This document shows positions 31,419 to 40,729 of a stretch of DNA of 64,000 nucleotides, piece after piece. The DNA comes from Fluctibacter corallii (GTDB lineage Bacteria > Pseudomonadota > Gammaproteobacteria > Enterobacterales > Alteromonadaceae), in NCBI RefSeq assembly GCF_025751585.1, contig NZ_JAOWKX010000002.1, positions 341,662 through 405,661 on the forward strand. Reading direction: 5' to 3'. The notes under the pieces are model-generated. The model searched no databases and was not told the origin of the DNA. It saw only the letters and a list, made by a program, of their open reading frames with translations. Every line of letters starts with the position of its first letter. The stretch's first letter is position 1. A program made the translations under genes and the position numbers.

Positions 31419-33536
31419 ATGGCAAATTATCATCACGACAGGCCGATACTAGGAACAAAAGTAGCTCCAGACCTGTTAAATAGAACTGGGTTTTCGTATC
31501 AACTCGCTAACATATTGAATCTAAAAGAAGATGATGATTGTCTAACTGTATCAATTGAGGGTAGATGGGGAAGTGGGAAAACCTCCATAATCAACCTCAT
31601 AAAAAATCAATTATCCTCAATAAATGAAGAAATAATAGTTGTAGAGTACAACCCTTGGTTGGCTGGCAAGCCTGAGACTTTAATACAGGACTTTTTGCTA
31701 CAATTCTCTACTCAACTAAATATCAAAAGTAATTCAGAGTTAGCACTAAAGGCAGCTAAAGAGCTAATTGCTTATTCTAGTCTGTTTAGCGTCGCTAAAC
31801 TGATACCCGGCGCTGAACCTTGGGCATCTATAGTTGGAAAAGTTGTATCAAAAGTAGGGGATTCTGCAAAACAGATTGCAGAATTAAAAAAACTAGACCT
31901 TATCGGTAAAAAACAAAAAGTTAATGAAGCGATAAGTAAGATTAACTTGCCAATTGTCGTGATCATTGACGATATTGATCGTCTAACACCAAATGAAACT
32001 TTTCAAATTCTTCGTTTAGTTAAAGCTGTTGCTGACTTCAAACAAACATCTTTTTTACTATCGTACGATCCTGAATATCTAACAAGTGTTCTCAGTAAGA
32101 ACGACATAGGTAACCCTTCGGAATACATCGATAAAATTGTTCAGCTTAGGGTTCAGGTGCCCATGGCTTCTGGAAGAGGTTTGGAGAAAATATTTGATTC
32201 AGAATTCGGTCGATTAGAAGTTGAAAAGAAGACAAAAGTATTTGAAGGTGACTTTGAAAGATTAGGGTGGCTTTATCAACGTGCCTTTAAACATCTAATG
32301 ACAACTCCAAGAGAAATTCACCGTTTCTTTAATCATTTTGGGTTTCTATTGTCACAAGTCGAAGGTCAAGTGTGTGTTGCAGATCTTTTCGCACTGTCAG
32401 CGATTGCTATAAAGGCAAGCCCAATCTATGAACATATAAAATCCACGCCAGAGGCATATGTAGGACAAAGAATTAGCTTCGACGAAGTGAGTTTTGAGGA
32501 AAAATCCAAAGCCATTTCTGACTTTGCTGGCGATAGGGAGCAGAAATACAATGGATTGAGTGAGGTTGATAAGCGTTATCTTAAAAAACTAATTGAAGAT
32601 GTTTTTCCTTTGATTTCAGAGGATTCCTTTTCAATGCATCATGTAGATAGTGAAGATGCAGCAGGGCGCATTGCAGAACCAAAGCGATTACATGTAGCAC
32701 TCCACTACACTACTCCAGAAGGTCAAGTTACCGACAAACAGGTCAAGGATTTTATATACGGTGAAATAGAGAGAAGTAGCTTTTTAGAACATGTTTTAGA
32801 AACCGATGCAGACGACAGATTTTTTGAATTACTTATGAATCACGCTTCTGTTTGTCAAGATCATGCATTTGACGTCCTCAAAATTACTGGTGACATGTAC
32901 CTGTCATCAGAAAAAATGAAGAAACAATTGGATGAACGGCTCGGTTTTGTAACTTTTGATCTGCTTTTTCAGTTGGAGTGGCTTTTTAAGAAGGTAATTT
33001 CTTTAAATTCAAACAAAAAGAAGCTAATTTGCAAACTGCTTTCGGAAAAGTGCCTTGCCCCAATGGGTAATTATATTCTCATTAACATTAATAAGAAATT
33101 GAAGGATAACTCTGAAGATGACTGGATTGATGGTGAAGATATAGACGAATGCTACAAGCTATACGAAAAAGTTGCGTTATCAGTATTAGAGAATAATGTT
33201 CTTGTTGGCTCTTCATTGCGTTGTCGAATATTTTATGGATTGGGTAGGGTTTCCCAAGAAACTGCTCGCCAATATCTTGCTAAGTTATTGTCAAAACCAG
33301 AAGAAATACTACTACTATTGGAGACCATCGGGTATAACGGTGCCGACTCTACAAATGGACAATATGCAAATATAAATTCAGACTATTTTCGACTTCTCAT
33401 TGATATGGGACTGTTGAAAAACGAAGTTTCAAAACTAGATGCGGAAAAACAACCAATTCATATTCAGGCAATGATTAAAAGCGTTGTCAAAGGAGGGAAG
33501 TTTTACTTGAAAGACGCGTCTGAGTATACTTGCTAA
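31419..33536 (+). CDS. KAP family P-loop NTPase
   Basis: The 705-aa protein belongs to the KAP class of STAND-like NTPases: Walker A GRWGSGKTSI (residues 48-57), EYNPWLAGKPE, and Walker B VVIIDDIDRLTP (about 180-190) followed by RLVKAVADFKQTSFLLSYDP. A central hydrophobic stretch between the Walker motifs (about 105-140) may be membrane associated, as in other KAP proteins. The long C-terminal half is unrecognised. The ATG at 31419 has a strong Shine-Dalgarno (AAGGAGAG); a GTG-type upstream extension is less likely. It is AT-richer than flanking core genes. KAP NTPases occur in phage-exclusion and defence loci. Confidence 0.85.
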   Translation: MANYHHDRPILGTKVAPDLLNRTGFSYQLANILNLKEDDDCLTVSIEGRWGSGKTSIINLIKNQLSSINEEIIVVEYNPWLAGKPETLIQDFLLQFSTQLNIKSNSELALKAAKELIAYSSLFSVAKLIPGAEPWASIVGKVVSKVGDSAKQIAELKKLDLIGKKQKVNEAISKINLPIVVIIDDIDRLTPNETFQILRLVKAVADFKQTSFLLSYDPEYLTSVLSKNDIGNPSEYIDKIVQLRVQVPMASGRGLEKIFDSEFGRLEVEKKTKVFEGDFERLGWLYQRAFKHLMTTPREIHRFFNHFGFLLSQVEGQVCVADLFALSAIAIKASPIYEHIKSTPEAYVGQRISFDEVSFEEKSKAISDFAGDREQKYNGLSEVDKRYLKKLIEDVFPLISEDSFSMHHVDSEDAAGRIAEPKRLHVALHYTTPEGQVTDKQVKDFIYGEIERSSFLEHVLETDADDRFFELLMNHASVCQDHAFDVLKITGDMYLSSEKMKKQLDERLGFVTFDLLFQLEWLFKKVISLNSNKKKLICKLLSEKCLAPMGNYILININKKLKDNSEDDWIDGEDIDECYKLYEKVALSVLENNVLVGSSLRCRIFYGLGRVSQETARQYLAKLLSKPEEILLLLETIGYNGADSTNGQYANINSDYFRLLIDMGLLKNEVSKLDAEKQPIHIQAMIKSVVKGGKFYLKDASEYTC

Positions 33537-33639
33537 AATAATAAATTTTAATAACCTTATAAAAAATAAGTTTAAATCTGTTGAGTGCGCAATAAAGTTA
33601 CCTTATTATAAGAGCTAGTTTTAATACTAAGGAACGGTT

Positions 33640-34482
33640 TTGAATGAGTCCCGTTTTGTTTTGACAAATGAAATCTGTACAACGCAGCATTATTCTAATG
33701 ACAAAGATAGATATAGAGGGAACATAGTTTGCTTAGAATGCGAAGCTAAGGCTTGGTTTATAAAAGGATACGATACCGATAAAATGAGCCGTAAGGCCTG
33801 CTTTGCTGCTCACCACAAGGAAGGATGCGAAGCATCTACGGTAGGTTTAGAGGCAGATGATGTCTTAGATGGTAACGGTGAGACGACTGATTCGCCTTCT
33901 ACTGATATATATATAAATTTAGATAATTCGAAAGAGCATTCTTTGTATGTTTCTGAAGACAACTCCAAGTTCGATGATGAACCTTCAGAATGGACGAAAG
34001 GAAGCAAGTGTGCACTCGGAAATTCATCAGGGTATCCTTTAAAAAAATCATTGAGACAGTTACTAACCAATCTATGTCGCAATCCTGAATACAAGGATCA
34101 AGATCGAGAAATAAAAATTGTTGCAGAGAATGGAAGGATTGTGTTGGAAGGACAGTTAAAGGAGAAAGTCGTCCATCTCACGGAAATTAATCAATCGCAT
34201 ACATCAAACGTATGGGTGTTTTGGGGACCGATAAACAACTTATATAAACGAAAGAATGGGGAGCTTTGGCTAAACTTCGGAAACAGCCATGAACCATCGG
34301 TCGTTCTAGATAGAGGTCTAGATACGGCGGTTATCAACAACTTTAAGATAAAAGATGTTGGAGAATTGGATGGATCAGAAATTCTAGTTATAGGCCCTGT
34401 CGGATTTCGGGGAAACCAAGCTATTATTAAGCCTGCCTTCACAAAATATATGACGTTTAGAAGACACCGGGTTAAGGAATAA
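33640..34482 (+). CDS. Cys/His-rich protein of unknown function
   Basis: I do not recognise the family. The 280-aa product has an N-terminal cluster CLECEAKAWF, MSRKACFAAHHKEGC that resembles a treble-clef or CoiA-type zinc module, an acidic low-complexity middle (about 70-125), and a C-terminal beta-rich part (about 140-275) with WVFWGPINNLYKRKNGELW. Translation starts at TTG 33640 with AAGGAA five bases upstream. It follows the KAP gene by 103 bp in the same AT-rich island, so joint function is plausible but unproven. Confidence 0.7.
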   Translation: MNESRFVLTNEICTTQHYSNDKDRYRGNIVCLECEAKAWFIKGYDTDKMSRKACFAAHHKEGCEASTVGLEADDVLDGNGETTDSPSTDIYINLDNSKEHSLYVSEDNSKFDDEPSEWTKGSKCALGNSSGYPLKKSLRQLLTNLCRNPEYKDQDREIKIVAENGRIVLEGQLKEKVVHLTEINQSHTSNVWVFWGPINNLYKRKNGELWLNFGNSHEPSVVLDRGLDTAVINNFKIKDVGELDGSEILVIGPVGFRGNQAIIKPAFTKYMTFRRHRVKE

Positions 34483-34484
34483 GT

Positions 34485-35300
34485 ATGGGGTTGTTATTAA
34501 CCATGCTGATAATTCTGGTGTGTTGCCTATTAATGCTAAGGAGCATGGAAGTGGAAGCTATTCGTAAAATCTTATCAATGGATATTTTTCCTTTCTTTTG
34601 TAGGTTTATTGCACTTTTCTTAATATTTTTGGCGCTTTATTCAATAGGGTTCCCACCAAAAGTGACTTTAAACACTACGGCCATAACGCTACTTTCATTT
34701 TCAGTGTTGTTTTGCTTCTCCAATCTGCTAAAAAGCTAATAATTGGCAAGCTATTAACTTATGAAAAGGATGTACAGGAAATTAAAAGTGAAGTCTCTGA
34801 ATTTAAAACCCAAACAAGAGACCTGCTTAGTGTTTATAGCAACATCATCACAGCAATTTCCAATACAGTTAATCAAACGGTAAATGTACACTTACCAGGT
34901 AGTGAATAGCTTCAAGAAGCGAAAAAACAGCTGGATTCGACCATAGTTTCAATAGCCAAATCTTTAAGTCTTGAAGATGAGGTTGAGGACTACGTTGGTC
35001 AGTCTGAAAATGATTTGAATTTTGCTTTAGCTAGGCTTCGAATGGAGTTAGAAAAAGTTCTAAGAATAATTCTAGGAAGGAGAACTCAAACCGCAGATCC
35101 AACAGCGATGAAGAGCAAATGTTTAACGCATTCATCGAAAGGAATCCGGATTACGGACCAATGAGAAACTCGTTTGATTACATGCTAAAGGTATGCAATT
35201 CAGCAATTCATGGTCAATCTCTATAACAGATGGCCATGCATACGAGGCATTATCTATGGGTTTAAGGGTTCTAAAGGAGCTCGAACCCATGCGTGTCTAA
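34485..35300 (+). pseudogene. Decayed membrane/coiled-coil gene of the KAP island
   Basis: Coding-like sequence is spread over three frames. 34485-34739 encodes two or three membrane helices. A shift near 34720 leads into a coiled-coil (YEKDVQEIKSEVSEFKTQTR) with a TAG at 34907, then continues as LRMELEKVLRIILG. A further shift near 35080-35110 gives EEQMFNAFIERNPDYG and VCNSAIHGQS, and a last one near 35225 gives HAYEALSMGLRVLKELE before a TAA at 35298. The C-terminal pieces recall a HEPN/DUF4145-like helical domain, a weak resemblance. An intact copy would be about 260 aa. Confidence 0.7.
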
Positions 35301-35381
35301 ATTATCCCGTCGTCAATTGGCTTTTGAACTACGCTTTGTAAGTTGTAAGGAAAATTTTATCCAAAATAAAAGGAGCATGTT

Positions 35382-36866
35382 ATGCCATCGACAATTCCTT
35401 TCGATCCGTCGTTGGTTCTTGGCAATGTAGTGGACCAGTCAAAAATCGATGATTTAACTAAAATTGCAGAATTGCAAAAGCCCGTAGATGCAGCGCAGCA
35501 AGCGCTGAATTCTTACATTTTATCTAAGCGTAGTCTCGACATGACATTGCAGGAAATGATCAACATGAATGTTGATCAAAGTGATTTAGACAATCTTGCA
35601 AAAGAAATCGATACCGTCAAATCTGATATGTCTAAAGCGGCCGTTGCACTGGCGCAAGAGACGGTAAAAGCCCTCCCTGAAATCCGTGCTGCACGTGAGT
35701 CTATGTCACAGAAGCAAATTAGCTCGACTGTTGAGAGCCCGATGGACTACAACAAGTCTGATATTAAAAAAATGCCGTTATCGTCAGACTCAATGGTTAT
35801 GGATGCACAGTATTTTCGGTTTGAATCGAATACAGATTCTTCTGACGCACATTCAAGCTCAATTGCTGCCTATGTATCGTCGCAAGTGTCTGCTTTTTTA
35901 TCTCCCACTTATTCAGCAGAAGTCGGCTCGTCGGCGAAGAAAGTGATGGAGTCTCAACATTCCAATCATAGTATCGAGGGGACATTAGTCATTACAGCAA
36001 ACTGTACCCACAAAGTGGCTGATTTATTTGCACCGTTTGTGCTCGATCCAGAAAAAGCGATTCGTGCATGGAATGTTTACGTGCCAGATAAGAAAATTGA
36101 TACCGCTGATCCCGAATCAATGCAAAAAGTTATCGCGGGTAAGGATTCTGACTCTGCGGGAATGTACCTGCTATCGGGCGCGACCTACGGGTCGAGCTTT
36201 GTGGGTATGGTGCATATTCTTCAAGATGAAAAAAGTGACTCTTCACAAAGCTCATCGTCTGTGGCGGCATCGATGTCTGCTTCTATCGAAGAACATCTGT
36301 TTCTTGCTAACAGTTCGGGTAAATTTGGGCTAGATACTTCATTTGCCAATAGTCTGAAGAATTTACTGAGTACATCAAATTTACAATCTCATGCGAGTTT
36401 TGTTGCGATGGGGATTATTCCCTCTATTAAGTCAAACGCGATAAAAACCACGGTACAAACCCTTAAGCCCGATCCCAAAGAAGTGATGAGCCAACTTGCT
36501 GCGATTCAAGGTGCCAACGATGGCACGGTGAATACAATGGGCTCGTCTGCCGAAAAAGCAAAGGCAGGGGAGTCGTTCATGCAGCTAGACAACTCCTACG
36601 TGACAAACGTGGTATCGAGTTTAGGAGAGTACGACAATGCGAACAATCAGGTTATTGACACAAATTCGATGATGACAGCATTGGATGACTACATTTCAAA
36701 AGCGATAGAAGGAGATTGCGGTGTGCCGATTAATTTCTTTTTGAAGCCGCTTACTTCTCGACAACTGGCCGAAGCGTGGTTGTATAAATTTTATCCGGGT
36801 GAATATGTAGGTGAAAGCTCTGGCGATGATGAATCTAAAGGGCCAACACCTAAAACAGATAGCTAA
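35382..36866 (+). CDS. Conserved-looking protein of unknown family, 494 aa
   Basis: I do not recognise this protein. It has no signal peptide or membrane helix. Residues about 12-100 are helical, coiled-coil-prone (VDAAQQALNSYIL, LAKEIDTVKSDMSKAA). The middle (about 140-350) is rich in Ser and Ala with alternating polar/nonpolar runs such as SSSIAAYVSSQVSAF and SSSVAASMSASIEEHL, and has TYGSSFVGMVHIL. The C-terminus (about 450-480) has QLAEAWLYKFYPGEY and a charged tail. A strong Shine-Dalgarno (AAAGGAG) precedes the ATG, and a terminator follows, so it is a monocistronic, well-translated gene. Confidence 0.75.
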   Translation: MPSTIPFDPSLVLGNVVDQSKIDDLTKIAELQKPVDAAQQALNSYILSKRSLDMTLQEMINMNVDQSDLDNLAKEIDTVKSDMSKAAVALAQETVKALPEIRAARESMSQKQISSTVESPMDYNKSDIKKMPLSSDSMVMDAQYFRFESNTDSSDAHSSSIAAYVSSQVSAFLSPTYSAEVGSSAKKVMESQHSNHSIEGTLVITANCTHKVADLFAPFVLDPEKAIRAWNVYVPDKKIDTADPESMQKVIAGKDSDSAGMYLLSGATYGSSFVGMVHILQDEKSDSSQSSSSVAASMSASIEEHLFLANSSGKFGLDTSFANSLKNLLSTSNLQSHASFVAMGIIPSIKSNAIKTTVQTLKPDPKEVMSQLAAIQGANDGTVNTMGSSAEKAKAGESFMQLDNSYVTNVVSSLGEYDNANNQVIDTNSMMTALDDYISKAIEGDCGVPINFFLKPLTSRQLAEAWLYKFYPGEYVGESSGDDESKGPTPKTDS

Positions 36867-36889
36867 ACGCACTGAGTAAAAAGTGTGGG

Positions 36890-36933
36890 AAAGAGGGCGG
36901 AGGTAATGCCGTGCTAGAATTTTCGCCCTTTTT
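36890..36933 (+). terminator. Terminator after the 494-aa gene
   Basis: AAAGAGGGCG (36890-36899) pairs with CGCCCTTTTT (36924-36933) with one G-T pair. It lies 23 bases past the stop. Confidence 0.65.
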
Positions 36934-37042
36934 CCATGTTTTATGAATACTATTATAGATAGTTGCAAAACCCGTTTTTCTCATGCCAAATGTTCGGTGA
37001 CAACACCAATTGTATGGTCTTAATTTTGCGAATATCCGCTAA

Positions 37043-37600
37043 TCAAAAATACACTACCAGCCCTTTTTGGGCGACGTCGATGCGTTTTGGGCGCTTGAGT
37101 AAATACTCAATATCGAGTGTAGAAAAATCAAAAATGATAATTTCTGGTAACTTACTGCCCATCGATATTTTGGCGGTGCTCAGAGGCGCTTTATTATCTG
37201 GAAAGGTACTGTGTGTTGCCTTAATGGTTTCTACGCTGGGATACTCGATGTACAAATGGTTGTCAATTTCATCATAGTCTACGTCTCCTTTAATCAGCGC
37301 GGTCGCTTCTAAACTGTATTCACCTTGTTTAACCGTTACTGCACTATTCACCTTTATGGTTTTATCAAGAAAATCGAGTGCGATAGAGGGGCTATGAAAA
37401 CTCACATCGTACCCGTTGATTTGCTTTCGTATGGGAAAACGCGTATTTAGCGACTGATTAATTTGTTTGGGTGACAGCGTGAGAATTCGGTTCTCGTCTA
37501 CCGCGGCTTTACGGGCAAGGTTAGGTGCGTCGTTGGCTATCGCGCTTTGTAAACTCAATGCCATCACAAGCCCCACTATGTACAAAACGCGATTTTTCAT
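37043..37600 (-). CDS. Exported DUF1439-like protein
   Basis: The 185-aa precursor has a signal peptide ending near IAN (residue 23) with no lipobox Cys. The rest resembles the YceB/DUF1439 family: a TLSPKQINQSLN helix, then extended strands typical of a SMP-like lipid-binding fold. It is the last gene of the minus-strand run after the retropepsin gene (45-bp gap). Function is unknown. Confidence 0.6.
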   Translation of the reverse strand: MKNRVLYIVGLVMALSLQSAIANDAPNLARKAAVDENRILTLSPKQINQSLNTRFPIRKQINGYDVSFHSPSIALDFLDKTIKVNSAVTVKQGEYSLEATALIKGDVDYDEIDNHLYIEYPSVETIKATHSTFPDNKAPLSTAKISMGSKLPEIIIFDFSTLDIEYLLKRPKRIDVAQKGLVVYF

Positions 37601-37645
37601 TATGAATGTCCTTGTATGTTACTGCTATGTGTTCTTTCGTGACGA

Positions 37646-38095
37646 TTACTCAGGATCGGGTTCGGGTGAGCGCTCTGACGCCAAAAAGTGTGCTTCTGGG
37701 TCGACTATTACAACGCCTTCCATCGCCTCGCGGCCTAAGAGCATTAAATGGTTCATGGAAGAGCGGTCTGTGAGTGTGATTTCAATATCCCACGATAATG
37801 AAGCCCCCAACGTTGCCTGTGTTTTGATGACACACCGCTGCTCACGCTCACCATTAGACGACTTAATCCAGCGGCGATCGTGCAGTGGGGCAGAGCATTT
37901 GATGGTTTTCTTTATGTCGTGAAAGTCGGGATGGAACTCAAAATGCACGATGCGCTGCGCGTCATCTACCACGATATGATCAACATGCAAGGCCGATGTT
38001 TTTGCGCCTGTATCGATGCGCGTGGCAATATTCGCGAGTTTTAGGCTTGGTAACGCAATGCTTTCCACTACGCCTACCATTATTTTTTGGCTCAT
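37646..38095 (-). CDS. Retropepsin-like protease, RimB family
   Basis: The 149-aa protein has the aspartic-protease-like signature ARIDTGAKTSALH (residues about 24-36) and LLGREAMEG, as in the RimB family formerly called ATP-dependent zinc protease. In Pseudomonas RimB trims poly-glutamate tails that RimK adds to ribosomal protein S6. It shares an operon with a RimK-type ligase here, and its start overlaps the MscS-like gene's stop by three bases (TAATG). Confidence 0.85.
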   Translation of the reverse strand: MSQKIMVGVVESIALPSLKLANIATRIDTGAKTSALHVDHIVVDDAQRIVHFEFHPDFHDIKKTIKCSAPLHDRRWIKSSNGEREQRCVIKTQATLGASLSWDIEITLTDRSSMNHLMLLGREAMEGVVIVDPEAHFLASERSPEPDPE

Positions 38096-38688
38096 TATGG
38101 CTTCTCCTTGAGTAACGCGGCTTCTTCTGGTTTGAGTGTGTCTGGCGCTACCGTTATTTGAGGATCTTTAACCGCTTCTGTGGTTGCTGCTGGGGCTGCT
38201 TCAGGTCGACGTTGTCGAATAGACACCGCCTTTTGAAATATCATCGAATTCGGATAGGTCAGGGTAGTGCCTTCTCCGTTTTTTACGATGACATGAAATA
38301 AAGTAATTTCGATAACTTCACCTTCTACGCTGTCGTCTTTGTCAAATACGCGTATCCAATTTCCGACTCTAAACGGGAAGAAAAAGAAGATCATAATACT
38401 AGCTGTGATATTGCTCAGAATCGACCACTGCGCAAAAAGCGCGACACCTAATAAAGCAAAAACCGATGACACAACAATGCCCAGTTCTTCATATTGAATA
38501 CCACTAATGAGGCTAACAATAAGTAAGACCGTGATTGTCCATACGGTGCTAATGGTACGAGACACATACTGCATGCGCAAAAATGTGACATTTCGTTCGC
38601 GACCAAGTTTGCGGATAAGGCGTGCTATGAGTTTTAATCCCATCCAATAAATGAAAATGCTAACCAGTAGCACTATCCATGTATTCAT
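38095..38688 (-). CDS. MscS-type mechanosensitive channel protein, short
   Basis: The 197-aa protein has two or three membrane helices (about 3-22, 50-70, 75-100) and the MscS beta-domain (FFFPFRVGNWIRVFDKDDSVEGEVIEI, then TYPNSMIFQKAV). The third helix is followed by a shortened C-terminus rich in Pro, Ala and Lys. It overlaps its neighbours on both sides (ATGA and TAATG), so it is firmly in the rimK-type operon. It may couple osmotic state to the ligase/protease pair, which is inference. Confidence 0.85.
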   Translation of the reverse strand: MNTWIVLLVSIFIYWMGLKLIARLIRKLGRERNVTFLRMQYVSRTISTVWTITVLLIVSLISGIQYEELGIVVSSVFALLGVALFAQWSILSNITASIMIFFFFPFRVGNWIRVFDKDDSVEGEVIEITLFHVIVKNGEGTTLTYPNSMIFQKAVSIRQRRPEAAPAATTEAVKDPQITVAPDTLKPEEAALLKEKP

Positions 38689-39731
38689 TGCTGTAACGGC
38701 TCCATCATTAAATCTTGTTCTGGTACTAAATTATCCTGTAACTGCCCAATGTGTTGTTCAACCTGAGCAGGGGCTTCAAAATAGGCGATATGGAACATCG
38801 CATCACCTTCCTGTACCAAAGGAATGTTTTGCTTGCCAATGATCACACCACTTTGGGTGGCTTTAAGTTTTTGCTCAAAATTTCCCGTTGGGCTGCAAAT
38901 CTCTGCGAGAACGTCGCCTTTTTTCACGCGATCCCCTAAGCGCTTTCTGTCTCTGACGATGCCACTTGAGGCGGCGCGGATCCATGCACTGTTATAGGCC
39001 TCGAAAGGCTCTACGGTTTTGTGAGATGCATTTGGGCGACGCTTGCGGATCATGCCAAGCGCAGACATCACATTTAAGATCCCACGTATACCTGCTCGAA
39101 TCGACAGTTCATCAAAGCGTAATGCCTGTCCTGCTTCGTACAGTAATATCTTGGTGTCCATGTTCGATGCTGCGGCACGTAAAGAACCGTCGCGTAAATC
39201 TGCGTTTAAGATAACCGGAACTCCAAATGCGCGCGCTAATTCGTGGGTCTCATCATCGCGTAAATTGGCGCGAACTTGCGGGAAATTGCTGCGATGTATC
39301 GCACCTGTGTGCAGATCGATACCGTAGTCGCACTTGCTTACAATCTCGGTTAAAAACAAATTTGCCAGCCGACCCGCCAATGAGCCTTTGGCAGAGCCAG
39401 GAAAGCTGCGATTCAGATCGCGTCGGTCGGGCATATAGCGGCTCTGATTCAACATGCCATACACATTCACAATGGGTACTGCAATCAACGTTCCTTTCGA
39501 TAGCCGAAAAGACTTCATGTGTAACAGTCGACGGATAATTTCAATACCATTGAGTTCATCGCCGTGAATGGCTGCACTGATGAACATGATTGGCCCCGGT
39601 TTTTTCGAACGGATCACTTCAACAGGTACTGACATTTCAGTGTCTGTGTAGAGTCTGGCTGCGGGCAATTCGAGTTTAACCCGTTCACCCGGCTTTATGC
39701 TGGTTTCACCGATTGTTAACACATCTGTCAT
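38685..39731 (-). CDS. Succinylglutamate desuccinylase/aspartoacylase family zinc hydrolase
   Basis: M14-like zinc carboxypeptidase family member, 348 aa. Visible are the metal and substrate motifs AAIHGDELNGIE (His, Glu), RDLNRSFPG, GIDLHTG and a late Glu in a C-terminal lipoyl-like beta domain (SGIVRDRKRLGDRVKKGDVLAE). It starts two bases after the RimK-type gene. Family members hydrolyse acylated or peptide-linked amino acids. Linkage to RimK and RimB suggests a substrate made by, or recycled from, poly-glutamate tails. Confidence 0.88.
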   Translation of the reverse strand: MTDVLTIGETSIKPGERVKLELPAARLYTDTEMSVPVEVIRSKKPGPIMFISAAIHGDELNGIEIIRRLLHMKSFRLSKGTLIAVPIVNVYGMLNQSRYMPDRRDLNRSFPGSAKGSLAGRLANLFLTEIVSKCDYGIDLHTGAIHRSNFPQVRANLRDDETHELARAFGVPVILNADLRDGSLRAAASNMDTKILLYEAGQALRFDELSIRAGIRGILNVMSALGMIRKRRPNASHKTVEPFEAYNSAWIRAASSGIVRDRKRLGDRVKKGDVLAEICSPTGNFEQKLKATQSGVIIGKQNIPLVQEGDAMFHIAYFEAPAQVEQHIGQLQDNLVPEQDLMMEPLQQ

Positions 39732-39733
39732 GG

Positions 39734-40639
39734 CTAGCCCTTACCGCGCGTGCGCGTGTTGTTTGGTCTGGCATTTTTTTCAATAAATTGATAAATCATG
39801 CCTGCTACATCCTTTTGGGTGGCAGACTCGATCCCTTCTAAACCGGGTGATGAGTTTACTTCCATAACCACTGGGCCACGGTTTGAACGAAGTAAATCAA
39901 CCCCGCATACGTTTAACCCCATCGCTTTTGCAGCTGCGACTGCGGTGGCACGTTCTTCTTTACTTATACGGCATACTTCTGCTGAACCGCCACGATGAAG
40001 ATTACTACGAAACTCGCCTTCTTTGCCCTGACGCTTCATGGCGGCAACCACTTTGTCGCCAATAACAAAACAACGAATATCCGAGCCGCCCGCTTCTTTA
40101 ATAAACTCTTGAACCAAGATGTTGGCGCTGATACCCATGAACGCTTCGATAATGCTTTCTGCTGCTTTGTTGGTCTCGGCGAGCACCACACCAATGCCTT
40201 GGGTGCCCTCCAGCAATTTAATCACTAACGGAGCGCCGCCCACGTTGCGAATCAAATCTTTGATGTTATCTGGACTATGAGCAAATCCGGTACGAGGCAG
40301 GCCAATGCCTTTTCGCGACAGTAACTGCATTGAACGGAGTTTGTCGCGTGAACGGCTTATTGCGACAGATTCGTTGACAGAAAAACTGCCTGTCATTTCA
40401 AACTGACGAACTACGGCTGTACCGTAAAACGTGACTGATGCGCCAATTCTTGGAATCACCGCGTCGTACTGCGGTAAGGGTTCACCTTTAAAGCGCACCA
40501 TTGGTTTACTGCTTGTGATGTCCATGTAGCAGTGCATGGTGTCGATAATATCGACCTGATGACCAAGTGCCTCGCCTGCTTCTTTTAAGCGGCGGGTAGA
40601 GTAGAGCTTGGCGTTGCGTGAGAGTATCGCTACTTTCAT
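39734..40639 (-). CDS. rimK: RimK-type alpha-L-glutamate ligase (ATP-grasp)
   Basis: Adds glutamate residues to a protein or peptide C-terminus using ATP; in E. coli the target is ribosomal protein S6. The 301-aa protein starts at MKVAILSRN (40639), preferred over an ATG four codons earlier. It has the ATP-grasp motifs [37 protein letters not shown] and [14 protein letters not shown]. The gene order ligase-hydrolase-MscS-retropepsin is compact, with overlaps of 0-4 bp. Confidence 0.92.
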   Translation of the reverse strand: MKVAILSRNAKLYSTRRLKEAGEALGHQVDIIDTMHCYMDITSSKPMVRFKGEPLPQYDAVIPRIGASVTFYGTAVVRQFEMTGSFSVNESVAISRSRDKLRSMQLLSRKGIGLPRTGFAHSPDNIKDLIRNVGGAPLVIKLLEGTQGIGVVLAETNKAAESIIEAFMGISANILVQEFIKEAGGSDIRCFVIGDKVVAAMKRQGKEGEFRSNLHRGGSAEVCRISKEERATAVAAAKAMGLNVCGVDLLRSNRGPVVMEVNSSPGLEGIESATQKDVAGMIYQFIEKNARPNNTRTRGKG

Positions 40640-40729
40640 TAGAGATTCCATGTATCTGAAAAATTAAAAAATTGGCCATCTAATCGTGCTTCTTAAAGTT
40701 GATGTTAGATTGAGCCCACTATGTCTAGT

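Noticed and set aside
31288..35381. Direct repeat of the tRNA-Leu 3' end as an attachment site
   Set aside because: No second copy was found by eye within the island and no integrase gene is present, so the integration claim stays an inference.
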